DNA from: Corallium rubrum
Taxonomy: Eukaryota; Cnidaria; Anthozoa; Scleralcyonacea; Coralliidae
Direction: 5' to 3'
NCBI GenBank assembly: GCA_964035015.1
Contig: OZ035998.1
Location: forward strand, 40,523,031 to 40,587,030
DNA length: 64,000 bases
The position numbers and the translations under genes were made by a program. Shown piece after piece: positions 32,704 through 44,839 of this stretch (positions within the stretch are counted from its first letter, which is position 1; every line of letters begins with the position of its first letter). The notes below the pieces were generated by a model that saw only the letters and a program-made list of their open reading frames with translations, had not been told where the DNA came from and did no database searches.

Positions 32704-33590
32704 ATCGCGTATTGTACTTCTATTTGTATTTGCCGTTTTCAGTCACGGTTCTACGTTTAGAATTGGTATACCATATACTTACTTGACAAGCGGCAGTTGA
32801 TGTCAAAAGTTGCCAAGGGTATAGCTATATACGTGATTACCCGATAAGAAGATATAACTAGCCCAATTACTTTTGCAGATCCATTGAAATTTACTAGTAT
32901 CAGCAAACTATTTTGATATAAAGAAGTTCTAATAATTTTAAAACTAATGGAGAGTTAACAAACAAGAAAGCCACCTGTAACACACACGAGGAACACAACA
33001 AAACTGTTTAAAAACATCGCAAAGAAGTCATGCTGGTGGAAAAAGAAAACTATTTTTTATTCTGAATCGACCTGTTATCTGTACTAAAAACTAAGCTTTA
33101 CTATAAAGAAATTGCATGCATGAAGCGGGCGTCCTCGTTCTTTATACAACAACTGTTGCTTAAGATTAACTTCAATACAGACACTAGGATGGCGTAGATA
33201 TGCGGCCGGATGGCGTACAGTCATTTTAGAAGTACTGGGGCGTTTTGGATTAAACTAGCTTAGTAGTCAGTTAACCGCAATTTCTTTTAAATTGTAAAAT
33301 TTATGTTGCTTTTTAACCACCGTCGTCGTCCATCTTACTTCGCTGGTCATATTTGAGACTTTTCTTATCGACATTAAAGCTGGTGCTTCTCTGGTCATGA
33401 TCAGAAATTTCGATCATTTATATACCATGATTCATTGCGCGTACATTTGCTTGGAGAACATGATATCTCTAATGATCTTTCAGCCTAGCCGTCAAAAATT
33501 TCGCCGATTGCTCGGCTGTCGGCTAAGCTCATTTAATTATTTATCAAGTCGACATAAAGCTCTCGGCAGCCCCTTTCGGGATTAGCGCCA
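32001..33590. other. No gene recognised; (TA)n at 32622-32701
   Basis: AT-rich sequence containing a 40-copy TA array and scattered CGTATA-type words around 32560-32620. No exon could be supported. A frame at 33397-33585 lacks any domain. Confidence 0.5.
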
Positions 33591-33611
33591 TTAGGGGGCG
33601 CAACTTTTTTT

Positions 33612-33632
33612 TGGGGGGGGGGGGGGGGGGTA
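33612..33632. repeat. Poly-G tract
   Basis: About 19 G in a row. Similar poly-C/poly-G runs occur at 9083, 12140, 29100, 52150, 52322, 56150, 58155 and 58657, several of them inside MITEs. Confidence 0.9.
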
Positions 33633-34208
33633 GCGTTACTTTCGGGTGGCCGTTATTTTCTGGTCAATGTCTTGCTTGCAACTATTAGGATACGGCACTA
33701 GCTTTTTCTACTAAAACGCTAATTTTCACTGAGTGAATTTTGACGCATTTATTTAAAATTTTTTTTATGTTTTATACGGCGTCCCTATAATAGGAGAGAT
33801 TATGTACGACACTTTTAATGTGGTCCGACCTTTTGATTAAGACCACGTCCACACGTATCCTGATTTTTTTTGAAACGCAATTTTTTTATCCTGTGCCACA
33901 CCATTGCTAGCTTCGTTCAAACACGTCAACCTTGGTGGAGCACCCACCACACCCCAGTTTGGGTTTCTTTTCCTCTCTGAAGAATCTAACACAATTTTGT
34001 ATGACAATCAAGACGTTACCGATATACGCTCAGCGGCAAGCCAGGGATGCAGTTTCCAATTCTCGAAAATCAACCCGTGTGGCGCCGGAATCCAAAACAC
34101 CAGACAAACACGTAATAGGTAACTTGGCAATTTCTGGAGTGACTTTTCCTTATGAAGAAGAAGGAAACTCACCGGCGATCAATGCCCTAATCACAGAATA
34201 GTAATACA

Positions 34209-34560
34209 ACCAGAAGTCCAACTCGAGTGAAAACTTGTCCACATTTCTTCAATGCGCAGGCGCGATATTTTACGCCATCCTACGCCATCCTACGCGATTC
34301 TACGCAATGTCCTACGCCATCCTACGCCGTCCTGGCAAGTTCCCCCGGTATTTTTAACCTTCTTTTGAAGGTCCAAACTGCAGGGGGAACTTGCCAGGAT
34401 GGCGTGGGATGGCGTAGGATGGCGAGGAATCAAGATGCGCGAGGCGACATGCGCGAGGATATAAACGTCAAAGGTTCCGACGCGAGTTGGACTTCTGGTA
34501 GCCTGCATGCAATCACTGGAAATACAAGCGTCTGCACGCAGGCTAGACTTCTGGTTGTAT
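34209..34560. repeat. TACGCCATCC tandem/inverted repeat
   Basis: The decamer TACGCCATCC and variants recur seven or more times on the left (34270-34335) and inverted on the right (34395-34425). They flank a stem GGCAAGTTCCCCC / GGGGGAACTTGCC. Outer words CCAGAAGTCCAACTCG and CGAGTTGGACTTCTGG extend the symmetry. Nested palindromic element, non-coding. Confidence 0.75.
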
Positions 34561-34562
34561 TT

Positions 34563-34737
34563 AACAAATAAAACATAAAGCCCCGTGCATATGTACTCTT
34601 ATAAAGGCACGTTTGACGTCATTTGAACACGAAAGAAGTTGAGTAGAGCCTTTACACTTCTTTCGTGTTCAAATGACGTCAAACGTACCTTTATGAGAGT
34701 ACATATGCACAGGAGCGGTATGTTTTATTTGTTTTAT
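34563..34737. mobile_element. 175-bp palindromic MITE
   Basis: Arms AACAAATAAAACATAAAG and TATGTACTCTTATAAAGG, then CGTTTGACGTCATTTGAACA, return at 34660-34735 as TTCAAATGACGTCAAACG and so on. The centre is at about 34645. It carries two TGACGTCA-like words. Confidence 0.8.
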
Positions 34738-35890
34738 AAAATAAGAAGAGGAAAAATCAAACTAAAAGTGAGGTAGTTTAGGAATTTGGCGGGCTTTTCC
34801 TCCCAGCTGACGCCATTCTACGCCTTTTTACGTCATTCATGATCTCTGTTCTCTTATAATTATAAATGCACGGAGCCCAGCCAATCAGAGCGTGCGTAGA
34901 GGACACCTTATTTTATAATACTATTCTGTGCCCTAATTACGTGATCCTGCATGGCATCCAAACTGCCTCCGTGCATAAGCACAGTTCAAGGCGTAAATAG
35001 ATGCGCCCAAGTCTATGTTAATGCCAAGAATGAATTTACAGCATCTGGCAGCCCACAAGGCCGCACGACCCCATTCCTTTTTTTATGTTGGTGATTTTCA
35101 AGAAAAATCTGATTATTTCTGGCCAAAAGTGGAGGAACTGTTTTACAAAAATTACATTCACATTTTAGAATAAAAAAATGTTATAAATATTTACGTTATA
35201 TAATATGTAATGTTATCAACCCGCTTGTAAACGAGCTTTATTATATAAGTTAATTTATCAGACATAGTTTAATGATATACTCTGGCCTATATCAGTTGTG
35301 AATAGCTTAAAGACTATAGAGTTACTGTTAATGAGCCAATACAGTTTCGCATGTTTATTGCTTGAATTTAATATGTCCTCAGGCTTCCTTTTCTCTCCTC
35401 CTCTTTCCATGTTGATGTAAGTATGAGTCATTTATAAATTGGCATTGCAGCCAAAGAGTTTCTCAGTGCTGTTCATATTAAGAGCTCTTGGCAGATATGC
35501 TTCTTCAGTATTTGTGTTATTAGTGTAATATGCTTGAAACTATTACAAATTGGCCTCGATATTTGCCTCTATAGCAGACGCTATTTTTCTCTTGCACCAC
35601 GAAGAAAATTAATAACCTTGCAGGGCGGGAAAATCTAAAATAGCGCCTGGGCTACGTCGATATCGGAAAATAGTTTGCGCTGATTCCGCAGTGTCAGAGA
35701 TGTCATGAGATTTCTTGTCATATTCTGTTTCTTGTATTAGTTACACAATTATAGTTGAAAGTCATCATAAGCGCTGTTATATATAATCTCTCTAATGATT
35801 GCATGCAGTTAGTAGCCAACATGCACGCCGTGCTTTTGTTCTGTATAAAAGGCTCAGAAGGTTTGATTCCACCTTGTTGAGCTATCATTA
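34738..35890. other. Downstream flank of homeobox gene, nothing recognised
   Basis: About 1.1 kb of AT-rich sequence beyond the homeobox stop codon in the direction of transcription. Part may be its 3' UTR. No other exon or clear repeat could be supported. Confidence 0.4.
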
Positions 35891-35892
35891 TA

Positions 35893-36701
35893 TTAAAGCC
35901 ACACTTCAGGAGACTTATTGGATGCCTTGCTCATTTCTAGTTTTTTCTTTTTCGTTCTTCGATTTTGAAACCATATTTTTACTTGTTCTTCACTGATTCC
36001 CACTTCCAAAGCAATGTGATATCGTTCTCCTTTAGTTACGTATTCCCGTCTTTCGTAATGCCTTTCGAGAAGATTTCTTTGGAAATGAGAAAATACTGAA
36101 CGTGTTCCATTTTTCCGTCGACTTTTTGAAACGGATCCAGTGTTAGGAACTTCATTGATACTGCCATCTCCTCTGACTGTATTATCTACAAGTAGGAGTA
36201 AGAAAAATACAAATTTTTCTGGGCTATGAAATGAAAACTGCATGAAGCCAGCAACATGCAGATATATATAAATTATCACTAAAGCAATACTTTAGTCTTT
36301 TAAAATGTGAAAAAAATGAGGGCATGTAGTGCTGCAAAGGGTTTTGTTTCTGTTTTTGCATGGGCCTGGTTAAAAACTAGTTCATAAGGGCTAGCTTTCA
36401 AAATTATTTGGGCGGAGAGGTTTCTCGGATTACCGAAGTATATTTGGTATGTACTACGTTTGCAACATCAAATCATTAATCATGCACCCAGAAGTTTAGT
36501 TGGTCCGTATTAACTTTTCATAATTTAGACTCTCAAGCCATTTTAAGTATATTATAAGGGGTCCGCTTGAAACGTCAATATTTCGTTATCAAAACTATTC
36601 TCGGCGATTTGCTCCTTTTCACTTTGCTCTGTCCAAAACACTGTCTCCGCGACACTCTACTTTTTTACACTCTATACATGTACCACTACCACTAAGCACT
36701 G

Positions 36702-36747
<46 letters not shown>

Positions 36748-36960
36748 GGTTAATACTGCCGAAACAGAGAACGTAAGTGGTCTAACGTTTCGAGCGAGCG
36801 AAGGCCCTTCGTCAGAGAGAAAGTTTTTTACTCTTTACGTTTCTCTCTGCATGACGAAGGGTCTTCGCTCGAAACGTTAGACCACTTACGTTCTCTGTAT
36901 CGGCAGTATTAACTTACTATACCATATTTCGATTGTTGTTTCAACACTGCCTACGCAGTG

Positions 36961-37030
<70 letters not shown>

Positions 37031-37215
37031 CTCCATGTACTGTTTCGCATTTCCATGAAGAATTTAGACTTATAATTCACTTTTATTGAGTAATTGCAAA
37101 ACAAATCTTACTGAATAGACTTGTCCTAAATGCCAACCTGTGGAGGGCGAAATTTGCAGTGTTTTGGCAACACATCAATAGGCGTTGAATGTGTTTTTAC
37201 TATATTATATACTAC

Positions 37216-37247
<32 letters not shown>

Positions 37248-38758
37248 CGCTCCATGTACTGTTTCGCATTTCCATGAAGATATATATATATATATATACA
37301 GTGTATATTTCTAAAACTCATTAATAATTCATGAGGAAAACACAAAGAAAATCCATGTTTCCATTAAATATATGTGAATCGATATATGTGATATAGATTC
37401 CTCTTGATTTACATAAACTTTAGCTTTGATTTTCTCGACTTAGACAACGTTTTTTTTAGAAAAATTACTACGCCAATGAACTTACCAAATAGATCGTTTT
37501 AGAAGTAATTTACAGAATTCGTGTCCATTCTGTATTGGGATACAGGCACTCGGATTCGTGACTCGTGTCTATATACCCCGATACAGAACGGCCCACTCAT
37601 TCTGTAAATAGTACTTATATATTTTATATATACATTTAAATATTTAAATATTTAAGTCGCAACGCCGTTACGACACTCAAATCGACGACATAGATTAGCT
37701 CGGTGCAAACCTTGGTTACGTTGTGCATGGGCAGTTTGCTGGGGCTGGTGTATATTCTCCCTTATTCTTGGTTATATATGGTTATATACAGATATTAATT
37801 TTATAGAGTTTACTCTTTACTACATGTTACACTGCCACATGAAGTTCTTGTAGAAAACAGGGTTAGTCGTATAAAAATATGATTTTATAGCTGTCTAAAA
37901 AGTATTGGAAGTATGTAACTATATTCTTAAAATTAAGAATCTCAGAAACTCCCAATCACTGAAGAGAAAAGCAATCTACTTTGGTAGAACGTGAACATGT
38001 TCTGAGGATATACCTTCATTCTGCGAGTCATATAGATGGGTGTGTCGTGTTTATATACACACATGAAATTAGAAAAGAACGAGTTTGAAGTAAAGAATAA
38101 ACATGCAGAACTGTAAAACAAATAATAATTGTCATACAACTCTAAAGCAGTAAAGCTATTACTTCAAACATAACAAATATAATCTTTTCCTCATACATGT
38201 AATTCCGAAGCAGCAGTGTCGTGTACAACACTTTTGAACCAGTCAACCATGCAGATCATATATACGAGACCAGCTGAAATGTTTTGACTTTTAAGGTACC
38301 TCTTAAATATTTTTAAGTAAATAAATGTCAGGAACCTTGTTAGTAATCAGTTTAAGCCGTTTGCTGTGTGTATGTATATACTAACCTGCATCGTTCTCAA
38401 AGCTGTTCTTGTCAGTTAAAATTCTCTCGATGCCAAATTTTAACATTTTACTGATTGATGATGTGTTATCACGTCGTTTTCCCTCTGTTTTTTCTAAATT
38501 TTGTAATGAGTTATGGTCGTGAGAAAAGGTTGAATTGTCGCCAAAAGAATTGAAGGGTTTGTATCTAGAACACATACACGAATGATTCCCAGTTGAATAG
38601 AAAAAAGGTGACAGAGACCATGCAGTTTGACATTCTGCCATATTGGTGTTATTACGATCGTGTGGGGCAGTCCACTGCATACTCGTTTCATACTGGTACG
38701 GTACATTATTAGTCCTCACGAAAGCGGTGCAATAATGCTGATTTGTTTCCATCTCCAT
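35893..38758 (-). CDS. NKL/Antp-class homeobox transcription factor
   Basis: Two exons: 38758-38386 and 36185-35893, phase-1 GT-AG intron of 2.2 kb, complete 221-residue protein. Residues 108-114 (FGIERIL) fit the eh1 motif F-x-I-x-x-I-L that recruits Groucho/TLE corepressors. Residues about 149-208 form a 60-residue homeodomain with F156, L164, W196, F197, N199 and R201. Position 47 is Ile and 50 is Gln, as in Antp-type DNA-recognition helices (EQVKIWFQNRRTKKKK). Thr at position 54 recalls Emx, Vax and NK6 proteins. The combination points to an NKL or Emx/Not/Vax-like repressor, but the exact orthology is unclear. The intron contains a MITE, several (TA)n tracts and a dispersed hairpin. It acts in the nucleus, likely in patterning or cell-type control. 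Confidence 0.88.
36705..36743. repeat. (TA)n tract flanking MITE
   Basis: About 20 TA copies abutting the palindromic MITE. A further TA tract (36964-37028) lies on its other side, after a short tail. Confidence 0.95.
36744..36920. mobile_element. GAAGGCCCTTCG palindromic MITE, full copy
   Basis: Arms ATAGTAGGTTAATACTGCCG and GAACGTAAGTGGTCTAACG meet near 36835 and return as CGTTAGACCACTTACGTTC and CGGCAGTATTAACTTACTAT. The core reads CGAAGGCCCTTCGTC. It is followed by TTTCGATTGTTGTTTCAACA, as at 16085. It lies in the homeobox-gene intron between TA tracts. Confidence 0.85.
36964..37300. repeat. (TA)n tracts with a duplicated 40-bp word
   Basis: TA arrays at 36964-37028, 37221-37248 and 37279-37298. 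The sequence CGCTCCATGTACTGTTTCGC, then ATTTCCATGAAGA, follows the first array (37029) and recurs after the second (37249), so a TA-plus-unique segment was duplicated. Confidence 0.85.
37486..37613. repeat. Hairpin repeat TTCTGTATTGGGATACAG, copy 2
   Basis: Second copy of 20611-20745 (ATAGATCGTTTTAGAAGTAA, ACAGAATTCGTGTC, GGGATACAGGCACTCGG, then CCGATACAGAACGG), here within the homeobox intron. Confidence 0.75.
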
Positions 38759-38799
38759 GCAACATGTACTGGTTCCTTTTCAAACTTTTATCGTTATAA

Positions 38800-41700
38800 G
38801 CAAAACGTATAAGTAGCCCCGACTGCAACTGCACAGAAAGAGAGATGTTGAGATGACATGAATAAATCACAAACTGTCGTTTTTCATGCCGCTTTCACGT
38901 TTATGTTTATGTCTATAATATATAGCTGTTAAAGAATCAAGTTAATGACAAAATGGGGATTAGATTACAATAACGATAAGGAATGTGAAACTGTTCTTGT
39001 CTAAATGGCATAATTATATAAAATTTGGTTTAATGGAAAAGCAGCCCAATAACTCTCACATAATCATGTATCATTCAAGAAAAAACCCCAACATTTTGTT
39101 TCCATTGAATTATAGAAACACACGAGAGAGAACACGATATACCTGGGTACAAGTGCATGTTATACCATATATATATATATCAGTTGTTTTGAAATATCAT
39201 TGTCACTAAATATTCACAAGTATTTCTATAACTCATAAACGACAACTATACAAGGAAATATTTTGTTATTTCTTTTCTAAAACACCGAAAAAAAAAAAAA
39301 AACTGATAACGAAATATTGTTATTCTTGAACCCTCAAAATGAAAATTTTTCGAGTAATAACAAGGAGCACGTACATTACTGCAGAAATTGTGATTTCACC
39401 GACTATGGAAACACGGTCTTTGATCCAGTCACCTTGCACATAAGAAATAATAAATTGAATGTACGAAGCCCACAACATGAGCAGTATATCGTAAACCAGT
39501 TAATTATGTCAATGCACTTGAATATATTCTAAATGATAGACGTATACAGAACGCTAGAATATTAAAGAAACGTTTCTTTTCTTTATCACATGCATGCACC
39601 TAATTGTTTCTTTACCTTTGTTTAAAAAACATGTACCGAGGCGACTGCTTGGTTTTCACTCTTGCATGACTGTGACCAAAAAATGCATAAACTTTCAAGT
39701 GAAAAAACCCCCAACAATTTGAAGGCAAAATAAATTAAGAAATAAATTTATATAAAAGTTTGCTAATCCCTATCATCAACAATCAGGCAAGAATGCACTG
39801 TCCGGCATGGCCACCGTGTAGCGTCAAAAATAAATGTAAAATAGAATAAAAGCCTTCAATGTTTTCGAGCAGCCGAATAACAATCACTTACAAACATCTG
39901 TCCTGTAATTTTTTGTCTTGAAATAATATAAAAGAAAACCTTTATCGGACGAGCAGAGATTTTGATGTTCTGTTTACTTGGTGATATTTGGACTTGAGAA
40001 ATATATGGCACCCTTGCGATAAGACAAGATAGAAAAGAAAAAACGATAAATGGTTTATCAGTCCATTATTTTGCCAGCTGTTTAGTAGATACGATAAAAT
40101 CAAGCAGCCTGTACGTCAATATACTAAATGTATATATATATATATATTGATGTATGTACACTGGCTGACACACTGGTTGAAAGACCTGCTTATCTGAGAT
40201 TTAGAAAGACTATAAAGACCTCCGCGTAATAATCTGTATAAAATCAGCGCCAAAAATATTAGTTCTTTAAACGGAAGAACGTAATTGGAATGCTATTTTT
40301 TACAGAGTTCAGTAAACATTTTAGTCAGACTAGTGCGCGTAATCTACACATCATCAATGTTCATATAACTACACCTTAATTTTCGCCAACATACCTGTAG
40401 AAAGACCGGAATGTACCCAACCTTCTTGGAAAATTCAAAGAATTATAGTCACAAGTTAAATATTACTGACGTTTTGTTTCATTAGTTTTTTTATTACATT
40501 GATTACCATAAGGTTTTTAACAGTCTACTGGCACTGCGTGCTTAGCACTATGTATACTGAATCACCGTCATGATGCGCACGGTATTTCAAAGGTAATTCA
40601 GTTATCATTCCCTCTGATCGAGGTTTTTGTCTGTTTTGTTTCACAGCGGTCTCTTGTACAAAATTCTTTCCTTGGGAAATGAATAGCACGAATATTAAGC
40701 AATGGTAGTCATTTTGCAGCCAGAACTCACTGAATAATGTGATGGTGATATTTAGCGCAAAACATCTATCATCGAAAACACTTAATTTGCAAGCACTTTA
40801 GCTATTAATATGTCATGACTAATGATACAATTGCTTCATTATTTTGGTTCCTTGATCGTCATTATTATAGTGTTTATCGTTTAATTTATTGACTGGATTG
40901 TCTTATCTTATACGTCATTCTTCCCCATAGCGTGCCACTCGTGCTTTCTACAGTTTATCACAAGTCAATTTTGATTGTAGACAAGATGGCTGTATTACGT
41001 TAACGAAAAACATCCACGGTCAACACTCATTAAGTTTGCCGCAAATCTATACTGCCAAGACCTGATCTTACGATGAATTAGACCAACAGATTAACACTGA
41101 AAACAAAACAAAGCAAAAAAACAAACAAAAGAAAACAGAGAACAGAAATTGTAACGAGTAATTGTAACAAGCATTAAGGCTGCATGTATATAACATTTGA
41201 AAAGTTGAAGTTATCTTTGGTGAGATAAATTTACAAATCTGATTTTCATTGGCATTGAGTCTATATACAGTTAGTACGTTGTGGATTCCTCGAGACCCAT
41301 ATAGCTTACTCAACAAATTTTCACTGCAAAGTTAAAATTCTTATAGCTTTCGTAAAATTTGGCATTGATTTGGCCGCCATGTTGTATTTAAAACATATAC
41401 CATAAAGATTATTCTACCGTTGTCAATAAACACGAGTACTAAATTATATCAGACGAACTGAACTTACAATTCATTCCTGTCCGATCCCACAATAAAATAG
41501 CAAAGACCGATTCAGACTGGAAGGAGTTAAACATGTTGTCGTTGTCGACCTATTTTCACAATTGTCGCACAATACCTAATAATTGCACAAATAAAAATTT
41601 GCCAACATTTAATACTGTATTAAAGCCTCACTGAAAGTAAACGAGCAAAACTGCACGAACTGACCAAATAAAAACAATTGTGTGCGCGCAATTATTAATA

Positions 41701-41900
41701 TAAATATATTTACTGTATTACGTACGTCAGCTCTACATGCAAGCATATAAGGTTGGCTCCACATAGTCATTCATCATACTACATGGTTTAATTTTTTGGT
41801 ATAGCGAATGTATATACATTATTTTGACCATGCATACTTGCAACAATTTAATTGAGTCAATATTTTTAGTTTACATAACTAACTATCGTCCTAATTTATA
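38800..41900. other. No gene recognised (upstream of homeobox gene)
   Basis: About 3 kb of AT-rich sequence, with a poly-A run near 39287 and small TA tracts at 39165 and 40133. No exon, RNA gene or long repeat could be supported. It contains the presumed promoter of the homeobox gene, but no element is identifiable by eye. Confidence 0.45.
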
Positions 41901-41911
41901 TGCACACGATA

Positions 41912-42045
41912 TTAGACCACGCCATACGTATGCGTTTTCATAACGTTTTTATATTGTTCTCGGTCGTCAGACAGAAAACAGTGGTTTCATTACCTGAAAC
42001 AATACGAAAACGCTAGGAAAACGTATACGTGTGGACGTGGCCTTA
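41912..42045. mobile_element. GACCACGTCCACACG-type MITE
   Basis: Inverted ends TTAGACCACGCCATACGTAT and TATACGTGTGGACGTGGCC. A single end of the same type (GACCACGTCCACACGTATCC) is present at about 33840. Non-coding, about 134 bp. Confidence 0.65.
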
Positions 42046-44268
42046 AACACTGGCCGATTTGTATTGTTTTGTTAATAGTACACTAGTACAATACTTTTGA
42101 AACAGCATTCTATGATTATGTTGATTTTAAATTAGCTTGTTTGAAGTTTTTGCTGAGCGGAAAATTGCGCCTACAGGTATTGTTGAAGTAAGCGGTGACG
42201 GTGGTCGTTTTCAACTCCTCAAACTTCACATAAATAATGCTCACACTGTTAACTGCTGTTGAAAAGATCTTGATTGCATTAGGAGTTCATCTATCGGTAC
42301 ATCATTGGTCTACATTGTTATAATTAAGGCTTAGTGAATGTGTTAATTAAAACGCCAGCTGCGGTTGGTACCAAACCAAGCCCGCAAGTCCGCAGTCTGC
42401 GTTTTCCACCAAACCCTGAAAAATAGATCGATCGAGTCAAAAAAATAAATGGTCGAGTTTTCTATTGTGTTGGATGAGCTGATTTTGAAGCCAGCATATT
42501 TGCATTGACCAGAGATCATTAGAAACTGCAATTGTGCAAGCAAATCAAACTGAGACACTTGCGAAATGGGTTTCGAGTCTGGCCAATATATTTACTTTGC
42601 TAACCATAAATGCACAAAAACCTGAACTTAATTTGACGCTTCACAGTTGGCTTTTCTCACCAGATAATTCATTAGAGTCAACGGCGGCCATATTGGAGTC
42701 GGAACCTCTGATTACAAACTCAATGGCTAACCTGAGAGGAAAAGCAAAACTGACCGACATCAAATAACTGTCCAACCAAAATGTCGTCCCTTTACTAACA
42801 TTAAATAGAAAATGTCAGAATGCCCTTCAACATGTCTACAACGCCACAGTAGTTGTTAGGTGGTCACTCCAACATGGCCGCCGTTGGCTTCATTTTCAGT
42901 AATAGAAACTCGACCCAGTCCTATTTTTCAGATCAATGTACCGAACGCATTCTGACTGTGATAAACCATCACCAGATCAGGCAATGAATTAGCTTTGAAG
43001 GAAGGTGGAGAAATTTATTTTTTTGCGAAAGCTATTGGGTAAGATGTTCCAAATTCTAGTCCCCCTAATCATATACCGGTATTGTAGAAAAATGACCTCA
43101 TCACTATAGGAGGTAAGGATTTTCTTAGGTAAATGGACACTGAAGCAGGCAGCAGAGCTAGATATTGATACTATACTTCTCAAACTCATGATAATTAATA
43201 ATTCATGAATTATCGTAGCCAATCCATGCACGTATACCACATCATGCATATGCAATCACGAGTATTGATACACAATGAAAACCTGTAACTTCCTCAGGGG
43301 CGCCGGAAGCTACTTAAGGCGGCAAAAGCAGCCATATAAAAGGCACTTTTTTCAGCATTAATTTTTTGCACGTGGTAAATAATGTTCGCCAATTTTGCTC
43401 TATAGCATAAAATAACCAAAAGCATAACGGTATAACATACTGAATGACAACGTAGTGAGAAAGAAAATTCAATGACTGAATTGTACACATTGATGCTACC
43501 TACATTCCTATTTACATTGAAGAAAACATGACAACTTTAATGAATCAGAAAACATGCACCCGCCAAGTGAAAAAAGTGGGCACAAGACACAGCTCAACCT
43601 CGTTCTCAGGGCCATTTTGAAATTGGTAAGGTGGGAAAAGGTTCTGGCATCGGCAGTTAGATTCGGCATTTTCATTGATTGATTGCTTTTCTTAAACATT
43701 CCTCGTGAAACATATTTATGCATAGTTTTGTGTCAGTTATGATCAAATAGCTTCAACGGGACCGTCAACGGGACGAATAGGACCGCCATTACAATGAACT
43801 TCTCCCACGGGGCTGCCATTACTCAGGATGATTTGCAAACTACACTAAATTGCTAATTTATTACACCCAGTATTTCTGGGTTCTGTGACCAGCTGATGCC
43901 AGGGCTTTTTTCCACCCTTCAAATTTCAAGAACGCTTGGACGCAGCTAACCCAAGGCAAAATTAGTTTGCTACCTCTGCGTGGTCTGCAGTAATAAGTTA
44001 GCTTGTGAGACATTTGACGTATTAATACAAAGTCATTTAATACGAATGGCAATTCCTGTAGAAAACATTCCTCTTACGAAAAAGGGCAATTGGTTGCCCC
44101 CGTGCTTCCCCCGCGCTGTGAGGGCAACGGGGGCAGCTGCCCCCGCTGCCCCCGTGGCTCCGGCGCCCCTGAACTTCCTAGTGAACTGGATGACATTTCT
44201 TAATCTGCATATTGAAATCAATGAAGAAAACACCGCAAATCGCGATGCGAATACTCGTTTGAGAAGCA
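42046..44268. other. No gene recognised
   Basis: AT-rich sequence with isolated fragments of dispersed repeats (for example GGCGGCCATATTGGAGT at 42683) and a CCCCCG-rich patch at 44096-44165. Frames at 42534-42767 and 43980-44327 lack recognisable domains. Confidence 0.45.
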
Positions 44269-44269
44269 A

Positions 44270-44416
44270 GATCAAACACTCGTTTATCGTGTTTCACCAG
44301 GGGACTCCAAACACTCGAAAACAATAAAAACCTCGAGGCTACACCCTAGGATTTCATTTGTTTTCTCGTGTTTGGAACCCCTGATGAAACACTCAAATGC
44401 AAACACGCGTTTGATC
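44270..44416. repeat. Palindromic repeat
   Basis: GATCAAACACTCGTTTATCG, then GTTTCACCAGGGGACTCCAA, pairs with GGAACCCCTGATGAAACACT and AACACGCGTTTGATC. Centre near 44340. Non-coding foldback of about 147 bp. Confidence 0.7.
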
Positions 44417-44839
44417 TATTACATATGTACACACGGTAACGTTTCTGAGGGTTTTTGAATATTGTCGTTTTCAATTCGGTGTTCCGTTACACATGCAGTC
44501 ATGAGAAAACGTTTCCATTACATGCAAATTTGCTGACATGCACTTTTAATTGTCTCACAATTAAGAAATTGCGTCTCTCGTGTCTTCTTTCATCGTTACT
44601 TTTCCCTGTACTTCCCCCGCGATCATTTATCCATCCAATCAGATTGAGCGATTTGAGATATTGGAGAAATTTGGCAATCCTGGCGATCAAGACGATTGGG
44701 ATGATCTTATGGAAATCACTAAATCAGGCTTTGTAGCTTGTCGCTATATAATCCGATAAAATGTCTCCTGCTCATTCTATAAACGTGGAGCAGTTTTGCA
44801 TTCTCTTATTCATTCGTAATTTTTTGTATAAACGTATTT

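Noticed and set aside
36886-37324. Short frames within the homeobox intron
   Set aside because: They run through TA tracts and MITE arms, with no protein-like composition.
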